Assembly: GCA_016706545.1 (NCBI GenBank)
Contig: JADJJK010000015.1
Location: forward strand, 1-64,000
Direction: 5' to 3'
Origin: Myxococcales bacterium
GTDB lineage: Bacteria > Myxococcota_A > Polyangia > Haliangiales > Haliangiaceae
DNA length: 64,000 nucleotides
The notes under the pieces are model-generated. The model made no database searches and was not told the origin of the DNA. It saw nothing but the letters and a program-made list of their open reading frames with translations. This document shows, in pieces, positions 38,136 through 48,700 of the stretch. How positions within the stretch are numbered: position 1 is the first letter of the stretch; every line of letters starts with the position of its first letter. The position numbers were made by a program, and so were the translations under genes.

Positions 38136-40451
38136 TTGAGGTCCAGAGATCGGCTCACGTACGGGCTCGGCGCGGCGATCCTTGGGGTCTCGGTGCTGGG
38201 CGTGGGCGGGGCTCCTCGAGCTGTGCTGATGGCGCTCGGCGTGCTCATCACCGCCGCGCTCGCGGCGCAGGTCACCTCGCGTCGGGTGTCGCGCCTCTCG
38301 CCGCTGATGGCGGTGATCGCGTTCGCCGCGCTGCTGACGGCGCTGCAGCTCGTGCCGCTGCCGTCAGGGCTCTCGACCGCGCTGGATCCGGAAGGGCAGG
38401 CGCTGCTAGCGGACGGCCGCGAGCTCTTGCACACCGGCTCGTCGTGGGCGCCGCTGTCGCGAGACCCCGCGGGGACGCGGCAGGGGCTGGTGCTGCTGGT
38501 GCTGCTGGGCGGCGCCGCCTTCGTGGCGCTGCGGGTGGCCGCCTCGGAGCGCGGGCGGCTGGCGCTGGTGAGCGCGGTCGCCGCGGTGGGCGCGCTGGCC
38601 GCGGTGGTGACGGCGGGCCATGAGCTGACCGGGGCGACCTCGCTCTACGGCGTGTACCGGCCGCAGTTCGCCACGCCGGTGCTGCTGGGGCCGCTGCTCA
38701 ACCCCAACCACCTGGGCTGCCTGTTCGCGCTGGCGGCGGTGGCGGCGGGCGGGCTGGCGTTTCACGCCGCGCAGCCGGCTGCGTTGCGCTGGGTCTGGGC
38801 GCTGTGCGCGGTGGCCACCGCCGGCGGCGCGCTGCTGACGCAATCTCGTGGGAGCGCGGTGGCCCTCCTGGCGGGCGCCGTGGTGTGCGGCGGAACCTTG
38901 CTGGGGCAGCGCATGCGCGGCCGGGCGGACCAGGCGCCGCCGCCGCGGCTCACGCTCAACGCCATCGCCATCGGCGTGGTGGCGTTGTGCGTGCTCGCGC
39001 TGGTGGTCTTCGCCTCCGGGCGCAGCGTCTCCGATCAGCTCCGCAGCACGCGCACCGACGAGTGGAGCGAGCCGGGTAGCAAGTACGCCGCGTGGCGCTC
39101 GTCGATGCTGCTGGTGGCGGAGTCGCCGTGGCTCGGGATCGGGCGCGGCGCGTTCGAGTCGAGCTTCACCCGCGTCCATCCAACCGCGGGGCGAGTGACG
39201 TTCTCCCATCCGGAGAACGAGTACGTGCAGGCGGTGGTGGAGTGGGGGTTGCCGGGCGCGCTGCTCCTGGCGGCGCTGGTGGGCTGGCTGGCGGTGTCGG
39301 CGGCGCGGCGCTGGCGCATGGGGGCGCTGACCTCCGCGGCGCTGGGCGCTTGCGCGGTGATCGCCGTGCAGAGCGTGGTGGACTTCGGGCTGGAGCTGCC
39401 AGGCCTCGCCATCCCGGCGGTGGCGCTCCTGGCCACGCTGGTTCAGGTGCCGCTGCGCGAGCTGGCGCAGCCGCAGCGCAGGCGGGCGGCGGCGCTGCGA
39501 GGCGTGGCCACGGCGGTCATGCTGCTGGCCACCGCGCTGCTAGGGACCTCCGGCACCCGGCTCTTGCGCGAAGACCACGCGGCGCTCGTGGCCACGCGGC
39601 CGCCGCAAGAGGACGGCGCGCGGCGCGCGCTGGCGCGCCATCCTCATGACTACCTCGCCTTTGCTCATCTCGGGGAGGCGTTGCAGCGCGCGGGAGATCC
39701 GCGCGCGCGCCTCTATTTCAACCACGCCTTGCGGCTGCACCCCACCCACCCGGGGTTGCACCGCGCGGTCGGCCGGTTGCTCTGGGCCCGCGGCCTGACC
39801 CGGCAAGCTGCGCTGCAGTACGCCACTGCGCTGCGCAACACCTCGTCGGTGGCGCCGCTGCTGCAGGAGGTGGTCCGCGTCTTCCCAGATCCGGAGATCG
39901 CCGCCACCGCGATCCCGGTGGACTACCCGGTCCCCGAGCACGTCGCCCGCGTGCTGGTGTCCGCCAAGGCGCCCAAGGTGGCGCTGCGCTGGCTACACCT
40001 GGTGGCGGAGCAGCGCCCCGGCGCGCCGCGGGTCGGCGAGCTCTTGTACACCGCGGCGATGCGCGAGGGGGACCTGGAGCTGGCGGAGCGCGGGGCGCGG
40101 CTGCGCTACCAGCAGGACCCCACGGCGCAGGCGTTGCTGGTGCTGGGGCGGCTCCTGGTCAAGCGCGAGCAGCTCGACGACGCCGCGGAGGTGCTGGAGG
40201 CGTCGCTGGACATGGCTGGCGCGCCGGAGGATCTGGCCGCCGCTCGGCTCCTGTTCTGCGACGTGGAGATCTCGCGTCAGCGCTGGCCTTCGGCGCGCGC
40301 CTGCTTGCAGGCGCTACGGGACTCGCCCTACGCGGGCAAGCTGCTCCTGGAGCTGGCGCGGCGCAGCGCCAGCGTGGACGCCGCGAGCGCGGCGGCGGCG
40401 GCGGCGACTCCCGCGAAGGATGGGTCGTCGCCTGCATCCGCGCCGCGGTGA
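38136..40451 (+). CDS. O-antigen ligase/polymerase (Wzy_C) fused to a TPR domain
   Basis: 771 residues. The first about 420 residues hold about 11 membrane helices with the Wzy_C/WaaL-type loop: LGPLLNPNHLGCLFALAAVA, then a large loop KYAAWRSSMLLVAESPWLGI, GRGAFESSFTRVHPTAGRVT and SHPENEYVQAVVEWGLPGAL, which is the family signature. The C-terminal about 330 residues are TPR-like helical pairs. It would polymerise lipid-linked repeat units or ligate them to an acceptor at the periplasmic face. It starts with TTG (38136) only 2 bp after the Wza-like stop and no better start is near. The stop TGA lies in the first copy of a 20-bp repeat. Confidence 0.88.
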   Translation: MRSRDRLTYGLGAAILGVSVLGVGGAPRAVLMALGVLITAALAAQVTSRRVSRLSPLMAVIAFAALLTALQLVPLPSGLSTALDPEGQALLADGRELLHTGSSWAPLSRDPAGTRQGLVLLVLLGGAAFVALRVAASERGRLALVSAVAAVGALAAVVTAGHELTGATSLYGVYRPQFATPVLLGPLLNPNHLGCLFALAAVAAGGLAFHAAQPAALRWVWALCAVATAGGALLTQSRGSAVALLAGAVVCGGTLLGQRMRGRADQAPPPRLTLNAIAIGVVALCVLALVVFASGRSVSDQLRSTRTDEWSEPGSKYAAWRSSMLLVAESPWLGIGRGAFESSFTRVHPTAGRVTFSHPENEYVQAVVEWGLPGALLLAALVGWLAVSAARRWRMGALTSAALGACAVIAVQSVVDFGLELPGLAIPAVALLATLVQVPLRELAQPQRRRAAALRGVATAVMLLATALLGTSGTRLLREDHAALVATRPPQEDGARRALARHPHDYLAFAHLGEALQRAGDPRARLYFNHALRLHPTHPGLHRAVGRLLWARGLTRQAALQYATALRNTSSVAPLLQEVVRVFPDPEIAATAIPVDYPVPEHVARVLVSAKAPKVALRWLHLVAEQRPGAPRVGELLYTAAMREGDLELAERGARLRYQQDPTAQALLVLGRLLVKREQLDDAAEVLEASLDMAGAPEDLAAARLLFCDVEISRQRWPSARACLQALRDSPYAGKLLLELARRSASVDAASAAAAAATPAKDGSSPASAPR

Positions 40452-40517
40452 TGGCGCTCGCGCCGCGGTGATGGCGCTCACGCTGCGGTGATGACGGGGC
40501 CGCGTTGATGGCGGGGC
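40441..40517. repeat. Stop-anchored 20-bp tandem repeat, about four copies
   Basis: CGCCGCGGTGATGGCGCTCG (40441-40460) repeats at 40461, 40481 (CGCTGCGGTGATGACGGGGC) and in decayed form at 40501. The first copy contains the last codons and the TGA stop of the ligase gene. As 20 is not a multiple of three, the copied TGA triplets at 40449, 40469 and 40489 fall in all three frames. Confidence 0.9.
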
Positions 40518-40530
40518 CACCGGGTCGCGG

Positions 40531-40821
40531 CTACTTGCCGCCGGCGTCGGTGTACTTCTTGAGGCCGTCCGGCTTGAGCTTGTACTCCGGGGCCAGCGAC
40601 GAGTGGCACACCTGGCAGTTCTTGATCTTGGCCTTCTTCATGAAGGCCTTCATCTGGTCCTTGGCGGCCTTTAGGCCCTTCTCGCAGGCTTCCTTGACCG
40701 CGACGGTCTTGAACTCGACGCGCCGGCACTTGTCATCCGCCAAGGCCTCCGACGACACGGTGGTGATAGCAAGCGCAGCCACAAGGGCGAACAAGGGGGC
40801 GAGCAGTCCGGTTTTTGCCAT
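40531..40821 (-). CDS. Small periplasmic c-type cytochrome-like protein
   Basis: 96 residues. A signal peptide (ATG at 40821, cut after SSEALA about residue 28) is followed by a Lys-rich helical domain with one CQVCH heme motif (Cys69, Cys72, His73) and a C-terminal YKLKPDGLKKYTDAGG. Two further cysteines (32 and 46) may form a disulphide. Single-heme proteins of this kind carry electrons in the periplasm. It stands alone, convergent with the ligase gene. Confidence 0.85.
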   Translation of the reverse strand: MAKTGLLAPLFALVAALAITTVSSEALADDKCRRVEFKTVAVKEACEKGLKAAKDQMKAFMKKAKIKNCQVCHSSLAPEYKLKPDGLKKYTDAGGK

Positions 40822-41094
40822 GGTGATGTCCTCGAGTACGGCACAGACGCGCGGTGGGAACCGAAAATTTAGACATGCATGCTAGCAAGGGAGACCCACG
40901 TCACGCCGCGCGGGTTGTCCGATTTTTCCTTTGGTCTCGAGATCCGGGAATCGGCCAGCGGGACCTTGGTGACAGCGCGGTTGACCACCGCCGCGCACGC
41001 GGCAGGGTGTGGCAGGTCTGCGACAGCATGGCTGCGCGCAATCAGCTCCCGGCGGGCTGCTCGGCCTGCTGGATCCGGGCTAGGTTGCCGCGTC

Positions 41095-42036
41095 ATGTCA
41101 CGCCGCCTCGGCTTCCTGGGTCCTGTCATCGTGCTGGTCGGCGCCATCGCCGCCGCGTTCGGGGTGTGGTGGATGATCCGCGCGCGCTCGGAGGCCACCA
41201 CCTTCGTCGATGTGCTGGCGATCGACGCGGACCTGGCGCTGGCGGTGCGGCGCGAGCGCACCAGCTCGCGCGCCTTCGTGGAGCTGCGGCATCGCGACGG
41301 CAAGGTCTCCTGGCAGGCGATGGTGCCGCCTTACGCGGGGCAGCCGGGGGCGCCGGGCTTGGCGGCCTCGCCAGATGCTGTGTCGGTGCGGGTGGTGCGC
41401 GACCAGCGCGGCGAGGTGTTCGGGCTGTCCATGCGCAACGCCGCCAAGCTGGGCGGCCTCCTTTTGGCGCGCAACCGGCCACGAGATCCGCGCGGCTTCA
41501 CCTTGCCGGCGGCGGTGACCTCGCACGACGGGGCCTCGAGCTACGAGCTGTTTGGCCGCGAGGGAAGCGAGGCCTGGGCGGTCGTGGCCTCGATCAACCT
41601 GGCCACCGGCAAGCAGCGCTGGCACGTGGAGCTGGGCGCCGCGCCCATCCGCGCGGCCGGGCTGGTGCCTGGCGCGCTGTGGTTGCGCCAGGGCGCCGCG
41701 GTGCGCGTGCTCTCCACCGCTGATGGCGCCGAGCTGACCGGCCAGGCCGCGGCAGCGGGGCAGGCCGCCGCGGAGGTGGCGGCCGCCGCCTCCGCTGAGC
41801 AGCGCGTGCTCTTCGATGACGGTGTGCTGCGGATCACCTTCGAGCGCGCGGCGCGCGCGGTGCAGGTCCGTCGTGGCGACGCCACGCCGGTCCTGTATCC
41901 GTGGCCGGAGGCCGCGCTCGAGCCGTGGCCCTATCACCTGGCGGGTGGGCGTTTGTGGGTGGTGCTGCCGGATCGTTTGCAGGTGCTGGCCGTGGACGAG
42001 GCCGCGCGGGCTGAGGCTACACTGCCCCGACCATGA
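41095..42036 (+). CDS. Membrane-anchored, PQQ-propeller-like protein of unknown function
   Basis: 313 residues. One N-terminal membrane helix (FLGPVIVLVGAIAAAFGVWW) and no lipobox, so it is anchored with the rest in the periplasm. The remainder has repeated W/G-rich strand pairs: FVDVLAIDADLALAVRRERT, NLATGKQRWHVELGAAPIRA, LWVVLPDRLQVLAVDEAARA, as in incomplete PQQ/WD-type propellers. Its stop overlaps the start of the small barrel gene (ATGA), so the two are coupled. No catalytic motif is seen. Confidence 0.75.
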   Translation: MSRRLGFLGPVIVLVGAIAAAFGVWWMIRARSEATTFVDVLAIDADLALAVRRERTSSRAFVELRHRDGKVSWQAMVPPYAGQPGAPGLAASPDAVSVRVVRDQRGEVFGLSMRNAAKLGGLLLARNRPRDPRGFTLPAAVTSHDGASSYELFGREGSEAWAVVASINLATGKQRWHVELGAAPIRAAGLVPGALWLRQGAAVRVLSTADGAELTGQAAAAGQAAAEVAAAASAEQRVLFDDGVLRITFERAARAVQVRRGDATPVLYPWPEAALEPWPYHLAGGRLWVVLPDRLQVLAVDEAARAEATLPRP

Positions 42037-42632
42037 CACGAACCTGGCTTGTGCTCGCGGCGATCGCAGGGACAGCGGCGCTGGCGCCCTCGGCGCACGC
42101 CGAGGGCTATCTCATCCTCAACGGCGGCGTGCTGTTCCCGATGGGCGACGCTGACTGGAAGGATGTGGTGGATCCCAGCGCGAACCTGGCCGTGCGCGGC
42201 GGCAGCAGCCGGCGCGTCGCGCGCGGGGCTCGCGTGGGCTTTGAAGCAGGGCTCGAGTACGCCCCGCTGTCGACGGAGCTCGATAGCGCGCTCGTCCAGG
42301 TCGACTTCAACCGCTACCGGGTGATCTTTGGCGCGCGCTACGAGCAGCTCGTGGCGCGCGGGCTGCTGCTGTCGCTGCGCGGCGGGCTCGGGATCTCGCA
42401 CCTCCGCATCGAGGCCTCGGCCCTGGGCCAGAGCGAGAGCGACAGCGACACCGGCGTGGCGCTCGATCTCGCCGCGGGCCTGTGGTTCGCCGCCGGGTCG
42501 ACGCTGCTGGGGCTGGAGCTGGGGCTGCCCTTTGGCTTTCACAGCGACGACAACAACGACAACAACGACGCGGCCGTGGACTTCCGCACGACCGAGCTGG
42601 CGCTGTCCGCGGGCGTGCGCTTCCAGCTCTGA
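42033..42632 (+). CDS. Small outer-membrane beta-barrel protein
   Basis: 199 residues. A signal peptide (MTRTWLVLAAIAGTAALAPS, cut after AHA) is followed by eight strands of an OmpX/OmpW-like barrel: YLILNGGVLFPMG, ARVGFEAGLEYAPLS, NRYRVIFGARYEQL, LLLSLRGGLGISHL, VALDLAAGLWFA, LLGLELGLPFGF, ending TELALSAGVRFQL with a hydrophobic C-terminal residue. An Asp/Asn-rich loop (DDNNDNNDAAVD) is encoded by a GACAAC repeat. Coupled to the gene before it by a 4-bp overlap. Confidence 0.82.
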   Translation: MTRTWLVLAAIAGTAALAPSAHAEGYLILNGGVLFPMGDADWKDVVDPSANLAVRGGSSRRVARGARVGFEAGLEYAPLSTELDSALVQVDFNRYRVIFGARYEQLVARGLLLSLRGGLGISHLRIEASALGQSESDSDTGVALDLAAGLWFAAGSTLLGLELGLPFGFHSDDNNDNNDAAVDFRTTELALSAGVRFQL

Positions 42633-42709
42633 GCCGCCACGCGCCCGCGCCGGGTACGGCGCGCGCCTCGCTCGCGGCGCTCGCCTGTCGGCTGCTTGGG
42701 CCGAGCAGG

Positions 42710-45700
42710 CTACCTCGGCGGCGGCGCGGCCTCGACGATGGTGGCGCCGCCGTCGTCGGCGTGGATGAGGATGGCAAAGCGCGCCGTGTGGTCGAGGTCG
42801 TCGGTGGACAGCGAGGCGTAGTCGAACCATCCGCGGACGTCGGTGTAGCCGTCCTTGAAGAACGCCACCTCGCCATCGTGGCGGCGGGCGTACACCTTGA
42901 CGTACGCCGCCACCGCCGGCTTCTTGCTGGAGGTCCGGGACACCCGCACCTGGCCGACCTGCGCCGCCACCACCACGGCCAGGTCGTGGGCGTAGTGGAC
43001 CTTGGCCTTGCGCTGCCCGGCGGCCACCGCCTCCACCACCACGTTCTTGCCGCGCATCGTCGCGGGCCACGGCACGCGCTGGGGCGAGCTCGTCAGCGGC
43101 ACGGTCTCGCGGTGGCCCGGCTCGATGTACGAGAAGCGGGAGACGTCCGCTTGCACGAACGGCTGGCGAGAGAACAGCAGCTCGATGTCCATGGCGAAGT
43201 AGCGCAGCTCCACCGCGGCCAGCTCCTGCCACGACAGCTCGACGCCAGCGCTGTCGACGGCGAGCTCGAACGCGGGCTGGGTGGCGGCCATCTTCGCGTG
43301 CACCTGTTCGCGCCGGAGCTCGTCCACCACGGCGGTGGCGGCGCCCTCCACCTCGTCGATCATGGCCGACAGCGCGGCGAAGCGCTTGCGCCAGCGGTCC
43401 ACCGGCTGGGCCAGGTGGCTGGCCACCAGCTTGCGCGCGGTGGCCAGCTCGCCGTCCGCGCAGGCGGAGTACGCGAGCAGGTAGTCCCGCTGCATGGTCG
43501 AGCGGTGGTCCTTGGCGCCCTGCGCCTCGGCGCGCGCCAGGTGCGCGCGTGCGTCGTCGAAGCGGTCCTGCGCGAACAGGTAGTGCGCGGCGACCAGGTG
43601 ATCGTCGACGGTGGGCCTGGCGCGGTGCGCCACCAGCTCCAGGAAGCGCTCGAGCTGGCGCGCGAACCCGTCGTTGAGGATCCGGGTCTTGGCGCCCAGG
43701 CGGTGCGCGCGCGCGTTGATGAGCGGCGCGAACTCCAGGTGCTCGTACACCTCCAGGTCCTCGGCGTCCAGCTCCACCAGCGCGGCGTCGATCACCGGGC
43801 CAGCTTCGCTGAGGCGGTCTTGGGCGCGCAGCCAGCGCCTGGTGCGCGCGCGATCCCCGTGCCACAGCGCGTAGCTCCACAGCACCGGGTCATAGGTCAG
43901 CCGCGCCTCCAGCAGCTCGAGGATCGCCTGGTACGCGGCGGCGTCGCGCAGGCGCCACGCCACCTTGCCCAGCTCGAGCGCGCCCAGGTTGCTGCTGCGC
44001 AGCACCTCCAGCACTTGCTGCAGCGAGCCGCGCTGTGACACGTGGGCCCAGCTCCCCGCGTCCAGCGCGCCGGCGGCGGCGATGACCTGCAGCGTGACGC
44101 CGGGCGCCGCGGCGATGAGCACGCCGCGCTTGGCCACGTGCGCGCCGAAGTGACCAAAGGATCCGGGCCTTGGAAAGTAGAACGAGACCTCCAGCCCATG
44201 CGCCGCGTACGGTGGCAGCACCACGTCGTAGGTGCGCGTGGCCTTGCAGGCGTTGGTGGGGACGCTGCCGCGGGGGATCTGCACCAGCACCGAGACGCGC
44301 TGCTGGGTGCCGGTGGGGTTGGCCACCACCACCTGGCAGGCGTAGATGACGCCAGCCAGGAGGGGGCCGGACACGAACTTCTGCACGTACTCGCCCTCCA
44401 CCAGGTGGTGGCGGTCATCGCTGCGCAGGTAGCTCTGGCCAACGATGAGGGGCAGGTCCGCGGTCAGCTCCGCGGGCACGAGCTGCGAGCTGGCCACCAG
44501 CGCGTTGCACGCGGCGTGGATGGTGAGCGCGCCGCTCTCTTCTTCGAGCCGGTGCGGCGCCGCCTCGAACGGGAGGTCCAGCACCGCCAGCGCGCACATC
44601 GCCTCGGCGAAGCTGCCGCACGCGAGCCCGAGCGCGCCGGACAGAAACGGCCCCTCGCGGTGCATCGCCAGGTCTCGCCAGAACCGGTTGACCGAGATCA
44701 TGGAGGCGTCTGACTCGTGGGGGCGGCGCCGCCACCAGTTGTGCTCGGCCCACTCCTGCGTCTTCTCGGTGGGGCGAAACAGCCTCGGCGCCTTGGCGCG
44801 CCGGTCGAGGTCGGCGGCGAGCCCGGCCGCGAACTCGTTGCCGCCCAGGTCGGCCAGGTCCTCCTTGTCCATCGACTCTTCGCGCTGGCGCATGCTCTTT
44901 TTGGACTTGGCCATCTCGCCGCCCCCGCCGCCGCGCGGGCCCGCGGCGGAAGGAGGGGCCATGCTCATGGCGCGCATGGGCGCGGACGGCGGCACCTCCA
45001 CCGGCGCGGCCATGGCGACCATGCTGGAGGTGTCATCGCTCTCGTCGCGCTCCATCTCCAGGCTCTCTTCCATGGGCAGGCTGGCGTGCGCGGCGGCCAG
45101 CTCCTGGATCCCGGAGGTGTCGTCGTCGAGCGCCGCGCCGGCCAGCATGACCTCCACGATGCGCGGCTCGCGCTCGGGGTCCGGGGGCAAGAGCGTCACC
45201 TCATCGCCGAGGATGCGCGCCAGCGCGTCGCGCTGCGGCAGCCGCAACGCGAGCAGCGCGCGCTCGAAGGCGTTGCGCCGCGCCAGCTCGCGTGGCTCGA
45301 GGTAGCCCGTCAGGTCTGCACCCAGGAGCCAGTGATCGATGAAGGTCTGCACGCGCTTCTGCGCCAGGTACGGCGCCACCACCCGGTCAAAGGTGGGGCG
45401 GTCGCGGAAGTAGAGAAACAGGCTCAGCTCGTGGCAGGCGTACTTGCTGTACTTCTCGGTGCGCTCGGCGTCGCTGAGCTTGTGCCAGCGGGTGACGAAC
45501 TCGAACTCGCGCAGCGTGGCGTCGTCGCGCAGCGACAGCAGGTAGGCGTGGGCGCGCTCGACGGTGTCGACGATGTGGAGCTTGGCGGTGGCGAGGTCCT
45601 GCACGGTGACCGTGGCGCCGGCCAGGCATGGATCGATCTGCCGGCGCTGCGTGATGTGGGCGCTGGGGTCGAGCGCCCGCGAGAGGCGCTGATCGCGCGG

Positions 45701-48700
45701 CGCCAGCGGGCGCTCGGTCAGCGCGACCTGGGTGACCGTGGTCTGCTCGCGGTCGACGCAGACGAGCTGGACGCAGGTGTTGGCGCCGAGCTCGGCGCGC
45801 GCCACGGTCACGCGGCCCTGCGCGTCAGGTCGCAGGTTGCTCAGCAGCACCGCGTCCCCGGGGACGAAGTCCAGCGAGGCGAAGCCGGCGGTGCTGGCCA
45901 TGCCGGCTTGCATCCGGCTGCTCTGCGGCGCCGCCGCCGGGCGCTGCGCGGGTGAGCCGCCGAACGCGCCGCCGGCCACCGGCTTGGCCACCACGGTCGT
46001 GGTGGCCTGTCGCGCCCAAGGGTTTAGCAGCAGGGACGGCTTCTCCAGCATCACGCCTGGTCGTCGCGCGGCGCGCTGGCGCTCCAGCACGTACCGCGTC
46101 TCATCGCCCAGGTCGCGTCCGCTCTGGTACTCGGCGCTTGGCCGCGCGTCGCGGTGCCGGCCGCCGCTGCGGCGCGCGGACTCGAGCGTCCCCAGCGCCG
46201 GCGCGGGCAAGAAGCGGGTGGCGATCACGTGCAGGCGCGTGGTCTCGCCGGCGCCGCGCAAGGTGATGAGCAGCGCGTCGGCGGTGACCTCCACGTGGTC
46301 GATCAGCGCGGGCGCGGGCACGAGCTGAAACAGATCGAGCGCGGTCACCGCGTGGTCTGCCACCCGCACCGCCTGCGCGGGCAACACGGTGAGCGTCCAC
46401 GGCGCCATCATCGGCGCGCGGAGCTGGAACACGCCCGCGTCGAGGCCGCGGACCACCAGGTTCTGGCCCACCACCGCCAGCGCGGCGTTGACGTGCCTGG
46501 CCGGGTGCCCGCCGCGCAGCTCCACCAGCGAGGCGCGCGCCAGCAGCTCTGCGGCGGTGCTGCCGAGCGGCGGGGCCACGGCGATCTCCTCGTTGGCCAG
46601 CGCGGTCACGCTGGCGCCGGCGCCGCGGGTGGCGAGCTGCCAGGCGTGCTGGATCCCGCCGGAGGTGGCCTGCACCGACTCGACGCCGGCGAGGTGGCCC
46701 AGCTCCAGCCGGCCGTCGTCGTCGGTGTCGAGCGAGATCGTCTGCTGGGTGCGCGCCCAGCGATGCACCACCCACAGCGGCAAGCGCAGGCGGGCGCGGG
46801 GCTCGCCGCTCTTGCCCAGCGCGGACAGCACGTAGCCAGCCTCGGTGCGCGCCAGGTACAGCGAGTCGGTGTACGCGCCGCCGTGCATGGAGGACAGCTC
46901 GGCGCCGAGCGAGCCGGAGACCTCGAGCTGGGTCTGCTGGCTCACCACCTCCACCTGGCCGCGCACGTGCAGCGCGATCTGCGCCACGTCGTCCGGCATC
47001 TTCCACTCCAGCGCCGCGCAGCTACGGTCATCGAGCGCGAGCGGCGCGCTGCGCTGGGTGACCGCCCCGAGCCGATCGGTCAGCACCAGCTCCCAGGTGG
47101 CCTTCTGCAAGAGCGAGATCGGCGCGGGCACGCCGGCCACCAGCAGCTCGACGCGCAGCGCGGCGCGCGCCAGCCGGCTGGCCGCCAGCGCCTCACGCTC
47201 GACGTGGGCCTGCACGCGCAGCGTGTAGCTCTCGACGACGTGGGTGAGCAGCTCCGCGGTGGCCAGGTCTCCATCCACCAGCAAGATCGGCGCGGTGCTG
47301 GCGGCCGAGGCGAACGGCACGGTGATCGCGCCGCTTGGGTCAGGCGTGAACTCACGGCCGCCCAGGTGCAGCCGAGCGCCCGGGCGTGGCCGGCCATCTT
47401 CGTCGAAGATCGTCAGCACCTGGCCAGCCGCGCTGATCCTGCGGACCAGGCGCAGCCGCCCCTTCCAGATGAGCGCGCGCGACGACTTGCCGTTGCCGAT
47501 CAGGTCGATCACGTAGCAGCCGGCGCGCTGGCACTGTGGCAGCTCGATCCGCTGCCGCACCCGGCGCACCGCCGGCTCGGCGAAGGACAGGACCTGCTCG
47601 TGGCTGGCGGCCAGGCCGTCGAGGTCCAGGTCCGCGCTCACCGGCTTGCCGTGGATGGCGAAGTAGGTCACCGGATCGATGCGGAACACCTTGACGAAGA
47701 GCTGCGCGACGTTCTTTAGGTGCAGCTCCAGCGCGAGCGTGTCGCCCTCGCGGACCTGCCGCGGGTTCTCCGGCAGCAGCTCCAGCTCCACCCGCTCCAC
47801 CAGCTCCTGCGCGCGAGACGGGCCAAGCGTCCTGGTGAAGCGCTCGGCGTCGGGGGCGCCGGTCAGGAGGCGGATCTCCGCCACCTGGCCCTCGAACCAG
47901 CTCTTCTCGAACAGGCGCGCCAGGTCTGCGCCCTCCTCGCCGGAGGCCAGGAAGGCGTAGAGGTAGTCGCGGATCAGCTCTTCGTCGTCGTTGACCGGCG
48001 GCAACCCGGTGGTGGGCAGGAAGTTGGCGCCGAGGCGCGCCTGGTGCTCGCTGGCCACCTGGTCCCAGCGATCGCCGAAGTACGAGGCCTGTCGGGGCAG
48101 CCCCAGGTACGCCACAAACAGCGCGCGGTCGCGGACCGCGCCGCCGGGCTGACGCCGCCCCTCATCGAGGAGGTGCCACGCCACGTGCAGCTTGAGCGAG
48201 GCGAACGGCTCGGCGAGCCCGCTGGCGAAGGCCCACAGCGCGCGCAGGTAGCTCAGGCGGTCTGGACCGTGGCTGCCCAGCTCCACGTGCGCTGGCGGCC
48301 GCAGGCGCTGCACCACCATGGACACCCACTCGTTGTGGCGCGTCAGCTCGGGGTGCCGCTGCGCCAGCTCTCGGAGCTGGGCCAGGGTCAACGCGCGGTG
48401 CGCGCTGGTGTTGCCAAAGCGCGCCAGCTCACGTGGCCCAAGGTCCGAGGAGATGAGCTGCAAGAGCTTGGGCGACGGCGTGTGCGAGAGCCGCTCGAGC
48501 AGCTTGCGGCGGCGCGCGGTGTCCAGCTCGTAGTCGCCCTCGAGCAGCTCGTAGAGCCCCTCCTCGGTGACCTGCGAGAGATCGGCGGAGTAGCGCACGG
48601 CCTCACGCAACAGGGCGGGGCCGTCGATGGCGTGGCGGTCGAGCTTGCTGGGCAGGCGGGTGGCGCCCTCGGCGGTCTCGGGCTCGTGCCAGTGATAGGC

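Noticed and set aside
40441..40517. CRISPR-like appearance of regularly spaced 20-bp repeats
   Set aside because: Copies are directly adjacent with no unique spacers, diverge from each other, and begin inside a gene end. No cas genes are present.
42482..44038. Long plus-strand frames opposite the giant gene (also 47720-48850 and 33782-35335)
   Set aside because: They lie antisense to well-supported coding sequence and have no start signal or recognisable domain. Codon bias belongs to the other strand.
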